Shown here: positions 1-9,096 of the stretch, piece by piece
Numbering within the stretch: position 1 is the stretch's first letter
Layout of the letters: each line of letters starts with the position of its first letter
Assembly: GCF_000017205.1 (NCBI RefSeq)
Contig: NC_009656.1
Span: forward strand, 5,398,001-5,462,000
Direction: 5' to 3'
Length of the DNA: 64,000 nucleotides
Source: Pseudomonas paraeruginosa PA7
GTDB lineage: Bacteria > Pseudomonadota > Gammaproteobacteria > Pseudomonadales > Pseudomonadaceae
Notes under the pieces: model-generated
The model's database searches: none
The model's input: only the letters and a program-made list of their open reading frames with translations
Told to the model about the DNA's origin: nothing
Translations under genes and position numbers: made by a program

Positions 1-499
1 GGCACGCCAGTTCGCCGATGGCCAACTGGGCGAGCGGATCGCCGCGATCCTCTACGAGACCGGCATCCCGCCGGCCTGCCTGGAACTGGAACTGACCGAA
101 AGCATCCTGATGAGCGACGTCGCCGAGGCCATGCAGATCCTCTCCGGGCTCAAGCGCCTCGGCCTGGCCATCGCGGTGGACGACTTCGGCACCGGCTACT
201 CCTCGCTGAACTACCTCAAGCAGTTCCCCATCGACGTGCTCAAGATCGACCGCAGCTTCGTCGACGGCCTGCCCCATGGCGAGCAGGACGCGCAGATCGC
301 CCGGGCGATCATCGCCATGGCCCACAGCCTGAACCTGATGGTGATCGCCGAGGGCGTGGAAAGCCAGGCGCAGCTGGACTTCCTCCGCGAGCACGGCTGC
401 GACGAGGTGCAGGGCTACCTGTTCGGCCGGCCGATGCCCGCCGAGCAGTTCGGCATGCTCTACGCCAGCGACGTACTGTTCATGTTCAACGAGGCCTGA
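1..499 (+). CDS. morA: MorA, C-terminal end of EAL phosphodiesterase domain (partial)
   Basis: Only the last 165 codons are in the window; the reading frame is open from base 2. The visible protein is the second half of an EAL domain, which hydrolyses c-di-GMP to pGpG. Seen directly are the loop-6 motif [10 protein letters not shown], the KIDRSF motif that follows it, and the late EGVES motif, all metal- or catalysis-related signatures of active EAL domains. The P. aeruginosa protein at this locus, next to glyA, is the large membrane GGDEF-EAL regulator MorA, which affects motility and biofilm. The N-terminal part (membrane, PAS and GGDEF regions) lies outside the window, so naming it MorA rests on gene order and not on the full protein. 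Confidence 0.88.
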   Translation, partial: ARQFADGQLGERIAAILYETGIPPACLELELTESILMSDVAEAMQILSGLKRLGLAIAVDDFGTGYSSLNYLKQFPIDVLKIDRSFVDGLPHGEQDAQIARAIIAMAHSLNLMVIAEGVESQAQLDFLREHGCDEVQGYLFGRPMPAEQFGMLYASDVLFMFNEA

Positions 500-620
500 G
501 CGCCGGGCGGCGCGCTTGAGCGCCGCTTGTCCGCGACATGATGGCCTTTCATGTGCCAGCTCCCGCCGCATGGGTTAGAATGCGCGCCTTTTCCCAGCAC
601 CGATCCTTATGAGGACCGCC

Positions 621-1874
621 ATGTTCAGCCGTGATTTGACCCTCGCCCGCTACGATGCCGAACTCTTTGCCGCGATGGAGCAGGAAGCCCAGCGCCAGGA
701 AGAGCACATCGAGCTGATCGCCTCCGAGAACTACACCAGCCCGGCGGTGATGGAAGCCCAGGGTTCGGTGCTGACCAACAAGTACGCCGAAGGCTACCCG
801 CACAAGCGCTACTACGGTGGCTGCGAGTACGTCGACATCGTCGAGCAACTGGCCATCGACCGCGCCAAGCAACTGTTCGGCGCCGACTACGCCAACGTCC
901 AGCCGCATGCCGGCTCCCAGGCCAACGCGGCGGTCTACCTGGCCCTGCTGTCGGCCGGCGACACCATCCTCGGCATGAGCCTGGCCCACGGCGGCCACCT
1001 GACCCACGGCGCCAGCGTCTCCTCCTCCGGCAAGCTGTACAACGCCGTGCAGTACGGCATCGACGCCAACGGTCTGATCGACTATGACGAAGTCGAGCGC
1101 CTGGCCGTCGAGCACAAGCCGAAGATGATCGTCGCCGGCTTCTCCGCCTATTCCCAGGTCCTCGACTTCCCGCGCTTCCGCGCCATCGCCGACAAGGTCG
1201 GCGCCTACCTGTTCGTCGACATGGCCCACGTCGCCGGGCTGGTCGCCGCTGGCGTCTACCCGAACCCGGTGCCGTTCGCCGACGTGGTCACCACCACCAC
1301 CCACAAGACCCTGCGCGGTCCGCGCGGCGGCCTGATCCTGGCGCGCGCCAACGAAGAGATCGAGAAGAAGCTCAACTCCGCGGTATTCCCCGGCGCCCAG
1401 GGCGGTCCGCTGGAACACGTGATCGCGGCCAAGGCGGTGTGCTTCAAGGAAGCCCTGCAGCCGGAGTTCAAGACCTACCAGCAGCAGGTCCTGAAGAACG
1501 CCCAGGCGATGGCCCAGGTCTTCATCGACCGCGGCTTCGACGTGGTTTCCGGCGGCACCCGGAACCACCTGTTCCTGCTATCCCTGATCAAGCAGGACAT
1601 CACCGGCAAGGACGCCGACGCCGCTCTCGGCCGCGCGTTCATCACCGTGAACAAGAACTCGGTCCCGAACGACCCGCGCTCGCCTTTCGTCACCTCCGGC
1701 CTGCGCATCGGTACCCCGGCCGTGACCACCCGTGGCTTCAAGGAGGCCGAATGCCGCGAGCTGGCCGGCTGGATCTGCGACATCCTCGAGAACATGGGCG
1801 ACGAGTCCGTGGTCGACGGCGTACGCGAGAAGGTCAAGGCGATCTGCGCCAAGTTCCCGGTCTACGGCAACTAA
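621..1874 (+). CDS. glyA: Serine hydroxymethyltransferase
   Basis: 417-residue cytosolic PLP enzyme that interconverts serine and glycine while passing a one-carbon unit to tetrahydrofolate. The PLP-binding lysine is K229 in the motif [10 protein letters not shown], and the family signature HGGHLTHG is present around residue 125. I chose the ATG at 621 over an in-frame ATG at 609 because GAGGA at 611-615 sits about 5 nt before it and the protein then starts MFSRDLTL, as family members do. Residue 61 is His in [10 protein letters not shown], where most SHMTs have Gly. P. aeruginosa has several glyA copies; this position corresponds to the one sometimes called glyA3. It stands alone and is closed by its own terminator. 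Confidence 0.95.
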   Translation: MFSRDLTLARYDAELFAAMEQEAQRQEEHIELIASENYTSPAVMEAQGSVLTNKYAEGYPHKRYYGGCEYVDIVEQLAIDRAKQLFGADYANVQPHAGSQANAAVYLALLSAGDTILGMSLAHGGHLTHGASVSSSGKLYNAVQYGIDANGLIDYDEVERLAVEHKPKMIVAGFSAYSQVLDFPRFRAIADKVGAYLFVDMAHVAGLVAAGVYPNPVPFADVVTTTTHKTLRGPRGGLILARANEEIEKKLNSAVFPGAQGGPLEHVIAAKAVCFKEALQPEFKTYQQQVLKNAQAMAQVFIDRGFDVVSGGTRNHLFLLSLIKQDITGKDADAALGRAFITVNKNSVPNDPRSPFVTSGLRIGTPAVTTRGFKEAECRELAGWICDILENMGDESVVDGVREKVKAICAKFPVYGN

Positions 1875-1894
1875 GCGACAAGGCAAGACGAAAG

Positions 1895-1920
1895 AGCCCG
1901 GCAAATGCCGGGCTTTTTCA
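1895..1920 (+). terminator. Rho-independent terminator of glyA
   Basis: 8-bp GC-rich stem (AGCCCGGC / GCCGGGCT) with an AAAT loop, followed on the + strand by a run of T, 20 bases after the glyA stop codon. It also separates glyA from the convergent yjiA-type gene. Confidence 0.85.
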
Positions 1921-1970
1921 TTTCCACGCTCCCTTTGTCCGATTCCATGCTCCCTTGACGTCGCTGCGCC

Positions 1971-2975
1971 TCAGCGGCTTTCGACGATGCGTTCGAAGCC
2001 CTGGCGGATGCTGTCTTCCGGCAGGTTGTCGCCGATGAACACGATCACGCTCTCGCGCGCTTCGTCGTCCCGCCACTCGCTATCCCAATCGAAGCCGTAG
2101 AGTCGCAGCACGCCCTGGAATACCAGGCGACGCGGCTCGCCGGCGATGTTCAGCACGCCCTTGTAGCGCAGCAGGGAATTGCCATGCCACTGCAACAGGT
2201 CGTCCATGAACTCGCTCAGCCTTTCGAGATCCAGCGGCGTGTCGCTGCGCAGCACCAGCGTGCCGATGCGATCGCGGCTGTCCTTGGCTGCCACCGCTCG
2301 CAGCGGGCGCAGGCCGATGCCCGGACCGAGGTCGGCGTTGAGGTTGAAGCCTCGTACGTCGAGCAGGTTCGCCAGGTCGATGCGGCCGTGCTCGACCACA
2401 TGCACCAGCGCCCGCCGGTTGATCCGTTGCAGGCGCTGGCCCAGGGCCTCGAAGGTCGCGGCGTCGACCAGGTCGGTCTTGCTCACCAGGATGCGGTCGG
2501 CGAAGCCGACCTGGGCCTGGGCGATGGTTTCCTGCAGGTGGCGCTCGGCATTGGCGGCGTCCACCAGGGTGATGATGCCGTCCAGCACATAGCGCTGGCA
2601 GAGTTCCTCGTCGGCGAAGAAGGTCTGCGCCACCGGCGCCGGATCGGCCAGGCCGGTGCACTCGATCACCAGGCGGTCGAAGTCGATCTCGCCGTTGTCG
2701 CGGCGCTCCAGCAGGAGGAACAGGGCCTTTTCCAGGTCGGTGTTGATCGAGCAGCAGACGCAGCCGTTGGACAGCGTCATCACCTGCACCGGCTCGACGC
2801 CGAGCAACTGGCCGTCGATCGGTGTCTCGCTGTACTCGTTCTCGATCACCGCGATCTTCATGCCGTGCTCGGCCTGCAGCAGGTACTTGAGCAGGGTGGT
2901 CTTGCCCGCGCCGAGGAAACCGGTGAGCACGGTGACGGGGATCGGGGCGTGTTTGTCGTTGGCTACTTCGGACAT
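1971..2975 (-). CDS. yjiA: CobW/YjiA-family GTP-binding protein
   Basis: 334-residue G3E-family GTPase, a class of P-loop proteins that bind divalent metals and often act as metallochaperones. The P-loop GFLGAGKTT is at residues 19-27, the family-specific CxCC motif (GCVCC) at 71-75, and the guanine-specificity motif SKTD at 165-168. The C-terminal CobW_C domain follows from about residue 240. An upstream TTG at 2981 is in frame, but the ATG at 2975 is better placed behind GGAAG. It is the last gene of a cstA-ybdD-yjiA set, the same order as E. coli btsT(yjiY)-yjiX-yjiA, with a 59-bp gap after ybdD. Its exact metal and client are unknown. Confidence 0.88.
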   Translation of the reverse strand: MSEVANDKHAPIPVTVLTGFLGAGKTTLLKYLLQAEHGMKIAVIENEYSETPIDGQLLGVEPVQVMTLSNGCVCCSINTDLEKALFLLLERRDNGEIDFDRLVIECTGLADPAPVAQTFFADEELCQRYVLDGIITLVDAANAERHLQETIAQAQVGFADRILVSKTDLVDAATFEALGQRLQRINRRALVHVVEHGRIDLANLLDVRGFNLNADLGPGIGLRPLRAVAAKDSRDRIGTLVLRSDTPLDLERLSEFMDDLLQWHGNSLLRYKGVLNIAGEPRRLVFQGVLRLYGFDWDSEWRDDEARESVIVFIGDNLPEDSIRQGFERIVESR

Positions 2976-3034
2976 GCGCAACTTCCAGAAAAGACGCGGG
3001 CCACGTCAGACGTGGCCCGCGGAAGGATGGGGAT

Positions 3035-3238
3035 TCAGCAGCAGCGGATCGGCCGGCCCTTGCCGCCACCGTAGCGCGCCTCCTGGCGCTCGCGGAAGAA
3101 CTCCTCGTAGGTCATCACCGGCTTGTCCGGGTGCTTGTTGCGCATGTGCTCGACATAGGTGTCGTAGTCGGGCATGCCGACCAGCATCCGGGCCGCCTGG
3201 CCCAGGTATTTGCCCATGCGGCTGAGGTCGTTGAACAT
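3035..3238 (-). CDS. ybdD: YbdD/YjiX-family small protein
   Basis: 67-residue DUF466 protein that ends in two cysteines (RPIRCC). The motif [10 protein letters not shown] followed by a YEEFFRER segment is characteristic of YbdD/YjiX. In E. coli YbdD is needed together with CstA for pyruvate uptake, so a direct partnership with the transporter encoded 48 bp upstream is likely. The ATG is preceded by GAGGAA at a good distance. Confidence 0.88.
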   Translation of the reverse strand: MFNDLSRMGKYLGQAARMLVGMPDYDTYVEHMRNKHPDKPVMTYEEFFRERQEARYGGGKGRPIRCC

Positions 3239-3286
3239 GGCGATTTCCTCGTGAAGGCTCCCCGGCGAACCGGGGAGCGCGGCCGG

Positions 3287-5353
3287 TCAGGCATCGGGAA
3301 TGGGCTGGAACGGGGTTTCCTTGTCGGTCCGCTCGCTCTTGCCCCAGGCCGCGATGCCGACCTTGATGGCGTAGAACAGTACGCTGAACACCACCAGCAG
3401 GAACAGCACGGTCAGGCCGGCGTTGATGTAGGCGTTCAGCACCACGTGCTGCATCTGGCCGATATCCTTGGCCGGAGCCAGTACCTGGCCGGCATCCAGC
3501 GCGGTGGCGTACTTCTCGCCGAGGGCGACGAAGCCGACCGCCGGATTGCTGTCGAAGATCTTGATCAGGCCCGCGGTGGTGGTGCAGATCAGCAGCCAGG
3601 CGGCCGGCAGGATGGTCACCCAGACGTACTGCTGGCGCTTCATCTTGATCAGGACCACGGTGGCGAGCATCAGCGCGATGCCGGCGAGCATCTGGTTGGA
3701 AATGCCGAACAGCGGCCACAGGGTGTTGATCCCGCCCAGCGGATCGACCACGCCCTGGTACAGCAGCCAGCCCCACAGCGCCACGCAGCCGCCGGTGCCG
3801 ATGATGTTGGCGGTCCACGACTCGGTCTTCTTCAGCGCCGGCACGAAGTTGCCCAGCAGGTCCTGCAACATGAAGCGCCCGGCGCGGGTGCCGGCATCCA
3901 CCGCGGTGAGGATGAACAGCGCCTCGAAGAGAATCGCGAAGTGGTACCAGAAGGCCATGGTGTTCTCGCCCGGCAGCACCTGGTGAAGGATGTGCGCGAT
4001 GCCCACCGCCAGGGTCGGCGCGCCGCCGGCGCGGGCCAGGATGGTGGTCTCGCCGATGTCCCTGGCGGTCTGGGTGAGCTGGTCCGGGGTGATGGCGAAG
4101 CCCCAACTGCTGACGGTCGCGGCCACCGCGTTGACGTCGGCGCCGACCACCGCCGGCGGACTGTTCATGGCGAAGTAGATGCCCGGCTCGATCACCGAGG
4201 CGGCAACCATCGCCATGATCGCCACGAAGGATTCCATCAGCATGCCGCCGTAGCCGATGTAGCGGGCATCGGGCTCGCGGTTGAGCAGCTTCGGCGTGGT
4301 CCCCGAGGAGATCAGCGCGTGGAAGCCGGACACCGCGCCGCAGGCGATGGTGATGAACAGGAACGGGAACAGGCTGCCCTTCCAGACCGGGCCGGTGCCG
4401 TCGGTGAACTGGGTCAGGGCCGGCATCTTCAGTTCCGGCATGACGATCAGGATGCCGATCGCCAGGCCGATGATGGTGCCGATCTTGAGGAAGGTCGACA
4501 GATAGTCGCGCGGCGCCAGCAGCAGCCATACCGGCAGCACCGAGGCGACGGCGCCGTAGCCGATCAGCATCCAGGTGATCTGGATCCCGCTGAAGGTGAA
4601 GTGCGGCGCCCATTCCGGGCTGGCCGCCACCTGGCCGCCGAGCCAGATCGAGCCGAGCAGGAGGAGCACGCCGATGATCGAGATCTCGCCGATCCGGCCG
4701 GGCCGGATGAAGCGCATGTAGACGCCCATGAACAGCGCGATCGGGATGGTCGCGAGCACGGTGAACATGCCCCACGGGCTGTCGGCCAGGGCCTTCACCA
4801 CGATCAGCGCGAGCACCGCGAGGATGATGATCATGATCAGGAAGGCGCCGAACAGCGCGATGGTGCCGGCCACCTGGCCCATTTCCTCGCGCACCAGCTC
4901 GCCCAGCGAGCGGCCGTTGCGCCGGCTGGAAATGAACAGGACCATGAAGTCCTGCACCGCGCCGGCGAGGACTACGCCAGCGATCAGCCAGAGCGTGCCG
5001 GGCAGGTAGCCCATCTGTGCGGCGAGCACCGGGCCGACCAGCGGGCCGGCGCCGGCGATGGCGGCGAAATGGTGACCGAAGAGGATGTGCTTGTTGGTCG
5101 GGACGTAGTCCAGGCCATCGTTGTTGAGCACCGCGGGGGTCGCGCGGTTGGGGTCCAGTTGCATCACCTTGCTGGCGATGAACAGGCTGTAGTAGCGGTA
5201 GGCGACCAGGTAGATGGCCACCGCCGCGACCACGATCCACAAGGCATTGATCGCTTCGCCGCGACGCAGGGCGACGACGCCCAGGGCCGCGGCGCCCACG
5301 ATCGCCACCACCAGCCAGGCGAGGTGACGTAGCAGGCTATTGTTATTGTTCAT
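3287..5353 (-). CDS. cstA: CstA/BtsT-family pyruvate transporter (carbon starvation protein)
   Basis: 688-residue inner-membrane protein with about 16-18 hydrophobic segments and the family's CstA and 5TM-C-terminal domains. Motifs such as GHHFAAIAGAGPLVGP near residue 90 are typical of the family. E. coli relatives (CstA, BtsT) import pyruvate, probably by proton symport, during starvation. The gene leads the leftward operon cstA-ybdD-yjiA, an arrangement shared with E. coli btsT, which suggests pyruvate or another small carboxylate as substrate. The start MNNNNSLLRHL is the only ATG near the beginning of the first membrane segment. Length matches the family (about 700). Confidence 0.9.
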   Translation of the reverse strand: MNNNNSLLRHLAWLVVAIVGAAALGVVALRRGEAINALWIVVAAVAIYLVAYRYYSLFIASKVMQLDPNRATPAVLNNDGLDYVPTNKHILFGHHFAAIAGAGPLVGPVLAAQMGYLPGTLWLIAGVVLAGAVQDFMVLFISSRRNGRSLGELVREEMGQVAGTIALFGAFLIMIIILAVLALIVVKALADSPWGMFTVLATIPIALFMGVYMRFIRPGRIGEISIIGVLLLLGSIWLGGQVAASPEWAPHFTFSGIQITWMLIGYGAVASVLPVWLLLAPRDYLSTFLKIGTIIGLAIGILIVMPELKMPALTQFTDGTGPVWKGSLFPFLFITIACGAVSGFHALISSGTTPKLLNREPDARYIGYGGMLMESFVAIMAMVAASVIEPGIYFAMNSPPAVVGADVNAVAATVSSWGFAITPDQLTQTARDIGETTILARAGGAPTLAVGIAHILHQVLPGENTMAFWYHFAILFEALFILTAVDAGTRAGRFMLQDLLGNFVPALKKTESWTANIIGTGGCVALWGWLLYQGVVDPLGGINTLWPLFGISNQMLAGIALMLATVVLIKMKRQQYVWVTILPAAWLLICTTTAGLIKIFDSNPAVGFVALGEKYATALDAGQVLAPAKDIGQMQHVVLNAYINAGLTVLFLLVVFSVLFYAIKVGIAAWGKSERTDKETPFQPIPDA

Positions 5354-5670
5354 AGTGTTTGGCTTCCGACAGATGGAGGGCGCAGTTCTGCAGCGAAAAT
5401 TCTAGCCGCGAACCGACCGGGGGTCATACGACCTTAGTCTAGAGCGGTTACCGCGTGATGGCGGTAGGCGCAATGTCGCAGGAATCCGGCGGAAAAGTCC
5501 ATGGCCGGCGGGCCCTGGCGGCAGCGAGCGGAAGGAATGACAGCTGCGGAGCCCTTCAGGGCGAATGTTTCCGGCTATAGGAAAAAACTGATGGATGCGC
5601 CGGGTTCGCGCCGTTCCACTAGCCCTTGGGAAGCCTCCATCCAGGCCCGGCCAGTTGCCGCGCGCCCATG
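5354..5670. other. Intergenic region upstream of cstA
   Basis: About 320 bases with no convincing gene. It must hold the leftward cstA promoter. I see a short perfect dyad, GCGGT-T-ACCGC, at 5444-5454, about 90 bp upstream of cstA, which could be an operator half but matches no regulator I can name. Confidence 0.4.
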
Positions 5671-5695
5671 AAAAAGCCCGCCGTAGCGGGCTTTT
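5671..5695 (-). terminator. Rho-independent terminator of the DUF3015 gene
   Basis: Inverted repeat AAAAAGCCCGC - CGTA - GCGGGCTTTTT just past the stop codon of the leftward DUF3015 gene. The A/T arms make it work in either direction. Confidence 0.85.
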
Positions 5696-5712
5696 TCCTA
5701 GGCCTGGGTGGA

Positions 5713-6219
5713 TCAGGCCGGCTGCTTGGCGTAGCGCGCCAGGGTGCCATCGCGACTCATGACCGCCAGGGTGTTGCTCAGCACCTGCTCGCCGGTCGCA
5801 TCCTGGCTGGCGAAGATCTCGCCGAAGTGCTGCTGGGTGACCTGGGCGAAATGCGCACGGTCCTTGGCTTCCACTCCGAGCAGGACGGCATAGGCGTCGA
5901 GCGCTTCGCCCTGGCCCTTGGCCATGTCCTCGGCGATGTTGTCGAGCATCCCGTTCATGGCGAAGATCGAGCGGCCGCCGTAGCCCAGGCGTGCGTTGGT
6001 GTTACAGCCGTTGGTGCCGGAGGTCATGCCGAAGGTGGCGTTGCCCGAGGTACCGTTGGTGGTGGTGGCGAGCAGGTGCGGGAACAGGCCGCGCTGGCCC
6101 TCGAACACCATGTTGCCCCAACCACAGCCGTTTCCGCCTGCCGCGTCGGCGTATGCCGTCATGCTGCCCAGGCTCAGCAGCCCCAGAACCAACCCCTTGC
6201 TCAAAAGTCGCTTGTCCAT
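5713..6219 (-). CDS. DUF3015 family exported protein
   Basis: 168 residues with a clear Sec signal peptide (MDKRLLSKGLVLGLLSLGSM, cleavage after AYA near residue 24). The mature protein begins with a Gly/Cys-rich stretch (GGNGCGWGNMVFEG) and a second Cys in TNGCNTNARLG, the pattern of DUF3015. Function is unknown. The ATG at 6219 is preceded by GGAG 7 nt upstream; longer in-frame starts would put the signal peptide internally. It is divergent from mapZ, with which it shares a roughly 200-bp intergenic region. Corresponds to PA4607 by order. Confidence 0.85.
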   Translation of the reverse strand: MDKRLLSKGLVLGLLSLGSMTAYADAAGGNGCGWGNMVFEGQRGLFPHLLATTTNGTSGNATFGMTSGTNGCNTNARLGYGGRSIFAMNGMLDNIAEDMAKGQGEALDAYAVLLGVEAKDRAHFAQVTQQHFGEIFASQDATGEQVLSNTLAVMSRDGTLARYAKQPA

Positions 6220-6421
6220 GTCTGCGCTCCGCAGTTGTATTTTGGAGAAAAACGCTCTAGCAGCTTTGGCGACACTTGACGAACTGTCAAACTCGCACAG
6301 GTGCCGTCGATCCAGCCGCCACTGAGAGAGACACGGTGCCCACCGCACAGGTTCCGTCACTACCCCGCCGGCGGGGCTTGGCTATAGTGGTATCCAGCAG
6401 CGCGCACCGAGGGATCGCGAC

Positions 6422-6799
6422 ATGAGTGACCAGCACGACGAACGTCGACGTTTCCACCGGATCGCCTTCGACGCCGACAGCGAGATTCTCCAGGGTGAAC
6501 GGCGCTGGGAGGTCTTGCTCCACGACGTCTCCCTGCACGGCATCCTGGTCGGCCAGCCACAGGACTGGAACGGCGATCCGCAGCGGCCCTTCGAGGCCCG
6601 CCTGTACCTGGGCCTGGACGTGCTGATCCGCATGGAGATCAGCCTGGCCTGGGCCCGCGACGGCCTGCTCGGCTTCGAATGCCGGCACATCGACCTCGAC
6701 TCCATCAGCCACCTGCGCCGCCTGGTCGAGCTCAACCTGGGCGACGAGGAACTGCTGGAGCGCGAACTGGCCCTGCTGGTCAGCGCCCACGACGACTGA
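6422..6799 (+). CDS. mapZ: MapZ, single-domain PilZ c-di-GMP receptor
   Basis: 125-residue cytosolic protein that is nearly all PilZ domain. The two c-di-GMP-binding elements are visible: RRRFHR at residues 8-13 (RxxxR) and DVSLHG at 35-40 (D/NxSxxG). From order this is PA4608, which has a solved structure and is known to bind the methyltransferase CheR1 when loaded with c-di-GMP, altering chemotaxis and flagellar switching. It ends 6 bases before the convergent radA stop. Confidence 0.93.
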   Translation: MSDQHDERRRFHRIAFDADSEILQGERRWEVLLHDVSLHGILVGQPQDWNGDPQRPFEARLYLGLDVLIRMEISLAWARDGLLGFECRHIDLDSISHLRRLVELNLGDEELLERELALLVSAHDD

Positions 6800-6805
6800 G
6801 GCGAA

Positions 6806-8167
6806 TCATTCGAAGAGGGCGTCCAGGGCCTGCTCCAGGCGCGTCACGGCGATCACCTGCAAGCCCGCCGGGGCTTCCTTCGGTGCGTTGCCGAGGGGCA
6901 CGATGGCGCGCTTGAAGCCATGCTTGCCGGCTTCCTTCAGGCGCTCCTGGCCGCTCGGCACCGGGCGCACCTCGCCCGACAGCCCGACCTCGCCGAACAC
7001 CAGCAGGTCGTGCGGCAACGGCCGGTTGCGCAGGCTCGACATCACCGCCGCCATCAGCGCCAGGTCGGAGGCGGTTTCCAGTACCTTCACCCCGCCCACC
7101 ACGTTGAGGAACACGTCCTGGTCGTAGGTCGGGATGCCGCCGTGGCGATGCAGCACCGCCAGCAGCATCGCCAGGCGGTTCTGGTCGAGGCCCAGGGTCA
7201 CCCGCCGCGGGTTGGCCAGGTGGCTGGTATCGACCAGCGCCTGGACCTCCACCAGCATCGGCCGCGAGCCCTCCCAGGTGGCCATCACCACGCTGCCGGG
7301 CACCGCTTCCTGGGCGCGGGTGAGGAAGATCGCCGAAGGATTGCTGACCTCCTTGAGGCCCTTGTCGGTCATGCCGAACACGCCCAGCTCGTTGACCGCG
7401 CCGAAACGGTTCTTCACCGCACGCAGCAGGCGCAGGCGGCCGTCGGACTCGCCTTCGAAATACAGCACGGTGTCGACCATGTGCTCGAGCACCCGTGGCC
7501 CGGCCAGCGCGCCTTCCTTGGTCACGTGGCCGACCAGGAAGATCGCCGTGCCGCTCTGCTTGGCGTAGCGCACCAGCATGGCGGCGCTTTCGCGCACCTG
7601 GGCGACGCCGCCCGGCGCCGATTGCAACTGCTCGGTGAAGATGGTCTGGATCGAGTCGATCACCATCACCCGCGGCTGCTCCTGGCGGGCGGTGGCGATG
7701 ATGGTCTCGATGCTGGTCTCGGTCATCACCTTGAGCCGGTCTTCCGGCAGCGACAGGCGCCGCGCGCGCATCGCCACCTGCTGTTGCGACTCCTCGCCGG
7801 TGACATACAAGGCCGGCACCCGGGTCGCCAGGTTGCACAAGGTCTGCAGGAGGATGGTCGACTTGCCGATGCCGGGATCGCCGCCGATCAGCACCACCGA
7901 ACCGTCCACCAGGCCGCCGCCGAGCACCCGGTCCAGCTCGGCCGAGCCGGTGGTGAAGCGCGGCATTTCCTCGACGCTGACTTCCGCCAGGGTCTTCAGG
8001 TTGGCCTGCTGGCCGGCCCAGCCGCCGCGCCCGGAACCGCTCGGCGCGGCCTCGATCACGGTCTCCACCAAGGTGTTCCAGGCCCCGCAGTCCGCGCACT
8101 GGCCGGCCCATTTCGGGAAGGTCGCACCACACTCGGTGCAGCCGTACATGCGCTTGGCCTTGGCCAT
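6806..8167 (-). CDS. radA: DNA repair protein RadA
   Basis: 453-residue RecA-related ATPase that promotes branch migration in homologous recombination. Domains in order: N-terminal C4 zinc finger (C10, C13, C24, C27), Walker A GGDPGIGKST at 95-104, the RadA-specific KNRFG motif near residue 255, and a C-terminal Lon-like domain. The start MAKAKRMYGC at 8167 is preceded by AGAGGAA; the frame is open further upstream but the zinc finger fixes the N-terminus. Standard length for the family. Confidence 0.96.
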   Translation of the reverse strand: MAKAKRMYGCTECGATFPKWAGQCADCGAWNTLVETVIEAAPSGSGRGGWAGQQANLKTLAEVSVEEMPRFTTGSAELDRVLGGGLVDGSVVLIGGDPGIGKSTILLQTLCNLATRVPALYVTGEESQQQVAMRARRLSLPEDRLKVMTETSIETIIATARQEQPRVMVIDSIQTIFTEQLQSAPGGVAQVRESAAMLVRYAKQSGTAIFLVGHVTKEGALAGPRVLEHMVDTVLYFEGESDGRLRLLRAVKNRFGAVNELGVFGMTDKGLKEVSNPSAIFLTRAQEAVPGSVVMATWEGSRPMLVEVQALVDTSHLANPRRVTLGLDQNRLAMLLAVLHRHGGIPTYDQDVFLNVVGGVKVLETASDLALMAAVMSSLRNRPLPHDLLVFGEVGLSGEVRPVPSGQERLKEAGKHGFKRAIVPLGNAPKEAPAGLQVIAVTRLEQALDALFE

Positions 8168-8276
8168 GGGAATTCCTCTCGCGGGCAAAGCGCAGATGAT
8201 AGCCGCTGGCTTGATTCCGATCAGCCTCGATTGTCCGCGCTTCGCGCGACACTGGTGGCCGGACAAGGAGACTTCC

Positions 8277-8711
8277 ATGCGCATACTGCTGTTCCTGCAC
8301 CTGCTGGGCGCCGCGATCTGGGTCGGCGGCCACCTGGTCCTGGCCCTCGGCATCCTCCCCGGCGCCCTGCGCCGCCGCGATCCGCAGGCGATCCGCGCCT
8401 TCGAGCAGGTCTACGAGCGGATCGGCATCCCCGCCCTGCTGCTGCAGGTGGCCAGCGGCCTGTGGCTGGCCAGCCTGTGGCTACCGCTCGGGCACTGGCT
8501 CGACGCCAGCCCGGTGGCCCGCGCCCTGCAGCTCAAGCTGCTGCTCCTGGCGGCGACCGCCGGCCTCGGCGCGCACGCCCGCCTGCGCCTGATCCCGAGG
8601 CTGGACGCCGCCAGCCTGCCAAAGCTGGGCTGGCATATCGTGGCGATAACCCTGGTCGGACTGGCGTTCGTCGCGGTCGGCCAGAGCTTCCGCTTCGGCG
8701 GGCTGTTCTGA
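8277..8711 (+). CDS. CopD-like integral membrane protein
   Basis: 144 residues with four predicted membrane segments. The first contains HLLGAAIWVGGHL, the pattern of CopD/YohJ-type copper-resistance domain proteins, with histidines that could bind heme or copper. AAGGAG lies 6 nt before the ATG. It is divergent from radA, with a 109-bp gap. No partner copper genes are nearby, so a role in copper uptake is only a family-based guess. Confidence 0.75.
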   Translation: MRILLFLHLLGAAIWVGGHLVLALGILPGALRRRDPQAIRAFEQVYERIGIPALLLQVASGLWLASLWLPLGHWLDASPVARALQLKLLLLAATAGLGAHARLRLIPRLDAASLPKLGWHIVAITLVGLAFVAVGQSFRFGGLF

Positions 8712-8724
8712 AACCGCCGACACG

Positions 8725-8749
8725 AAAAAGGGCGCCCCCAGGCGCCCTT
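8725..8749 (-). terminator. Terminator between DUF465 gene and CopD-like gene
   Basis: Perfect 9-bp stem (AAGGGCGCC / GGCGCCCTT) with a CCCA loop. The T run lies on the minus strand, so it mainly serves the leftward DUF465 gene. Confidence 0.75.
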
Positions 8750-8767
8750 CCCTACCACGGGCTGAAC

Positions 8768-9022
8768 TCAATGGCCCCTGCCGTTGGCCTTCCTCAGCCT
8801 CTCGGCGATCTCGTCCTTGAGCTGTACCCGCTGCTGTTTCAATCCCTGCAGCGCCAGATCGTCGAGGGCTTCGCGGCCACCCTCGACCTCGTAGATACGC
8901 TTGTCGAGGCTTTCGTAATCCGCCGCCAGGCGAGTGAAGTGGGCGTCGTTGCCGTGAAGCTGCTTCAGTTCGGCGTGAAAATCCGGAAACTCCCGGGAAA
9001 GCGGATGTTGCTCGAGCGGCAT
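8768..9022 (-). CDS. DUF465/YdcH-family small coiled-coil protein
   Basis: 84 residues, MPLEQHPLSREFPD start, then a long charged helical region (LAADYESLDKRIYEVEGG ... LKQQRVQLKDEIAERLRKA), exactly the layout of YdcH/DUF465 proteins. Function is unknown. GAGGAGG stands 6 nt before the ATG at 9022. Confidence 0.85.
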   Translation of the reverse strand: MPLEQHPLSREFPDFHAELKQLHGNDAHFTRLAADYESLDKRIYEVEGGREALDDLALQGLKQQRVQLKDEIAERLRKANGRGH

Positions 9023-9096
9023 GGCGGACCTCCTCTGACGTTGGATACGACACCTCCAGACTAGCCCAGCCCGCTCCCGCCGAACATTGCCCCCGA

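Noticed and set aside
3131-5332. A 733-codon open frame opposite cstA
   Set aside because: Low-complexity His/Arg/Asp-rich translation typical of antisense frames in GC-rich genes; cstA on the other strand is unmistakable.
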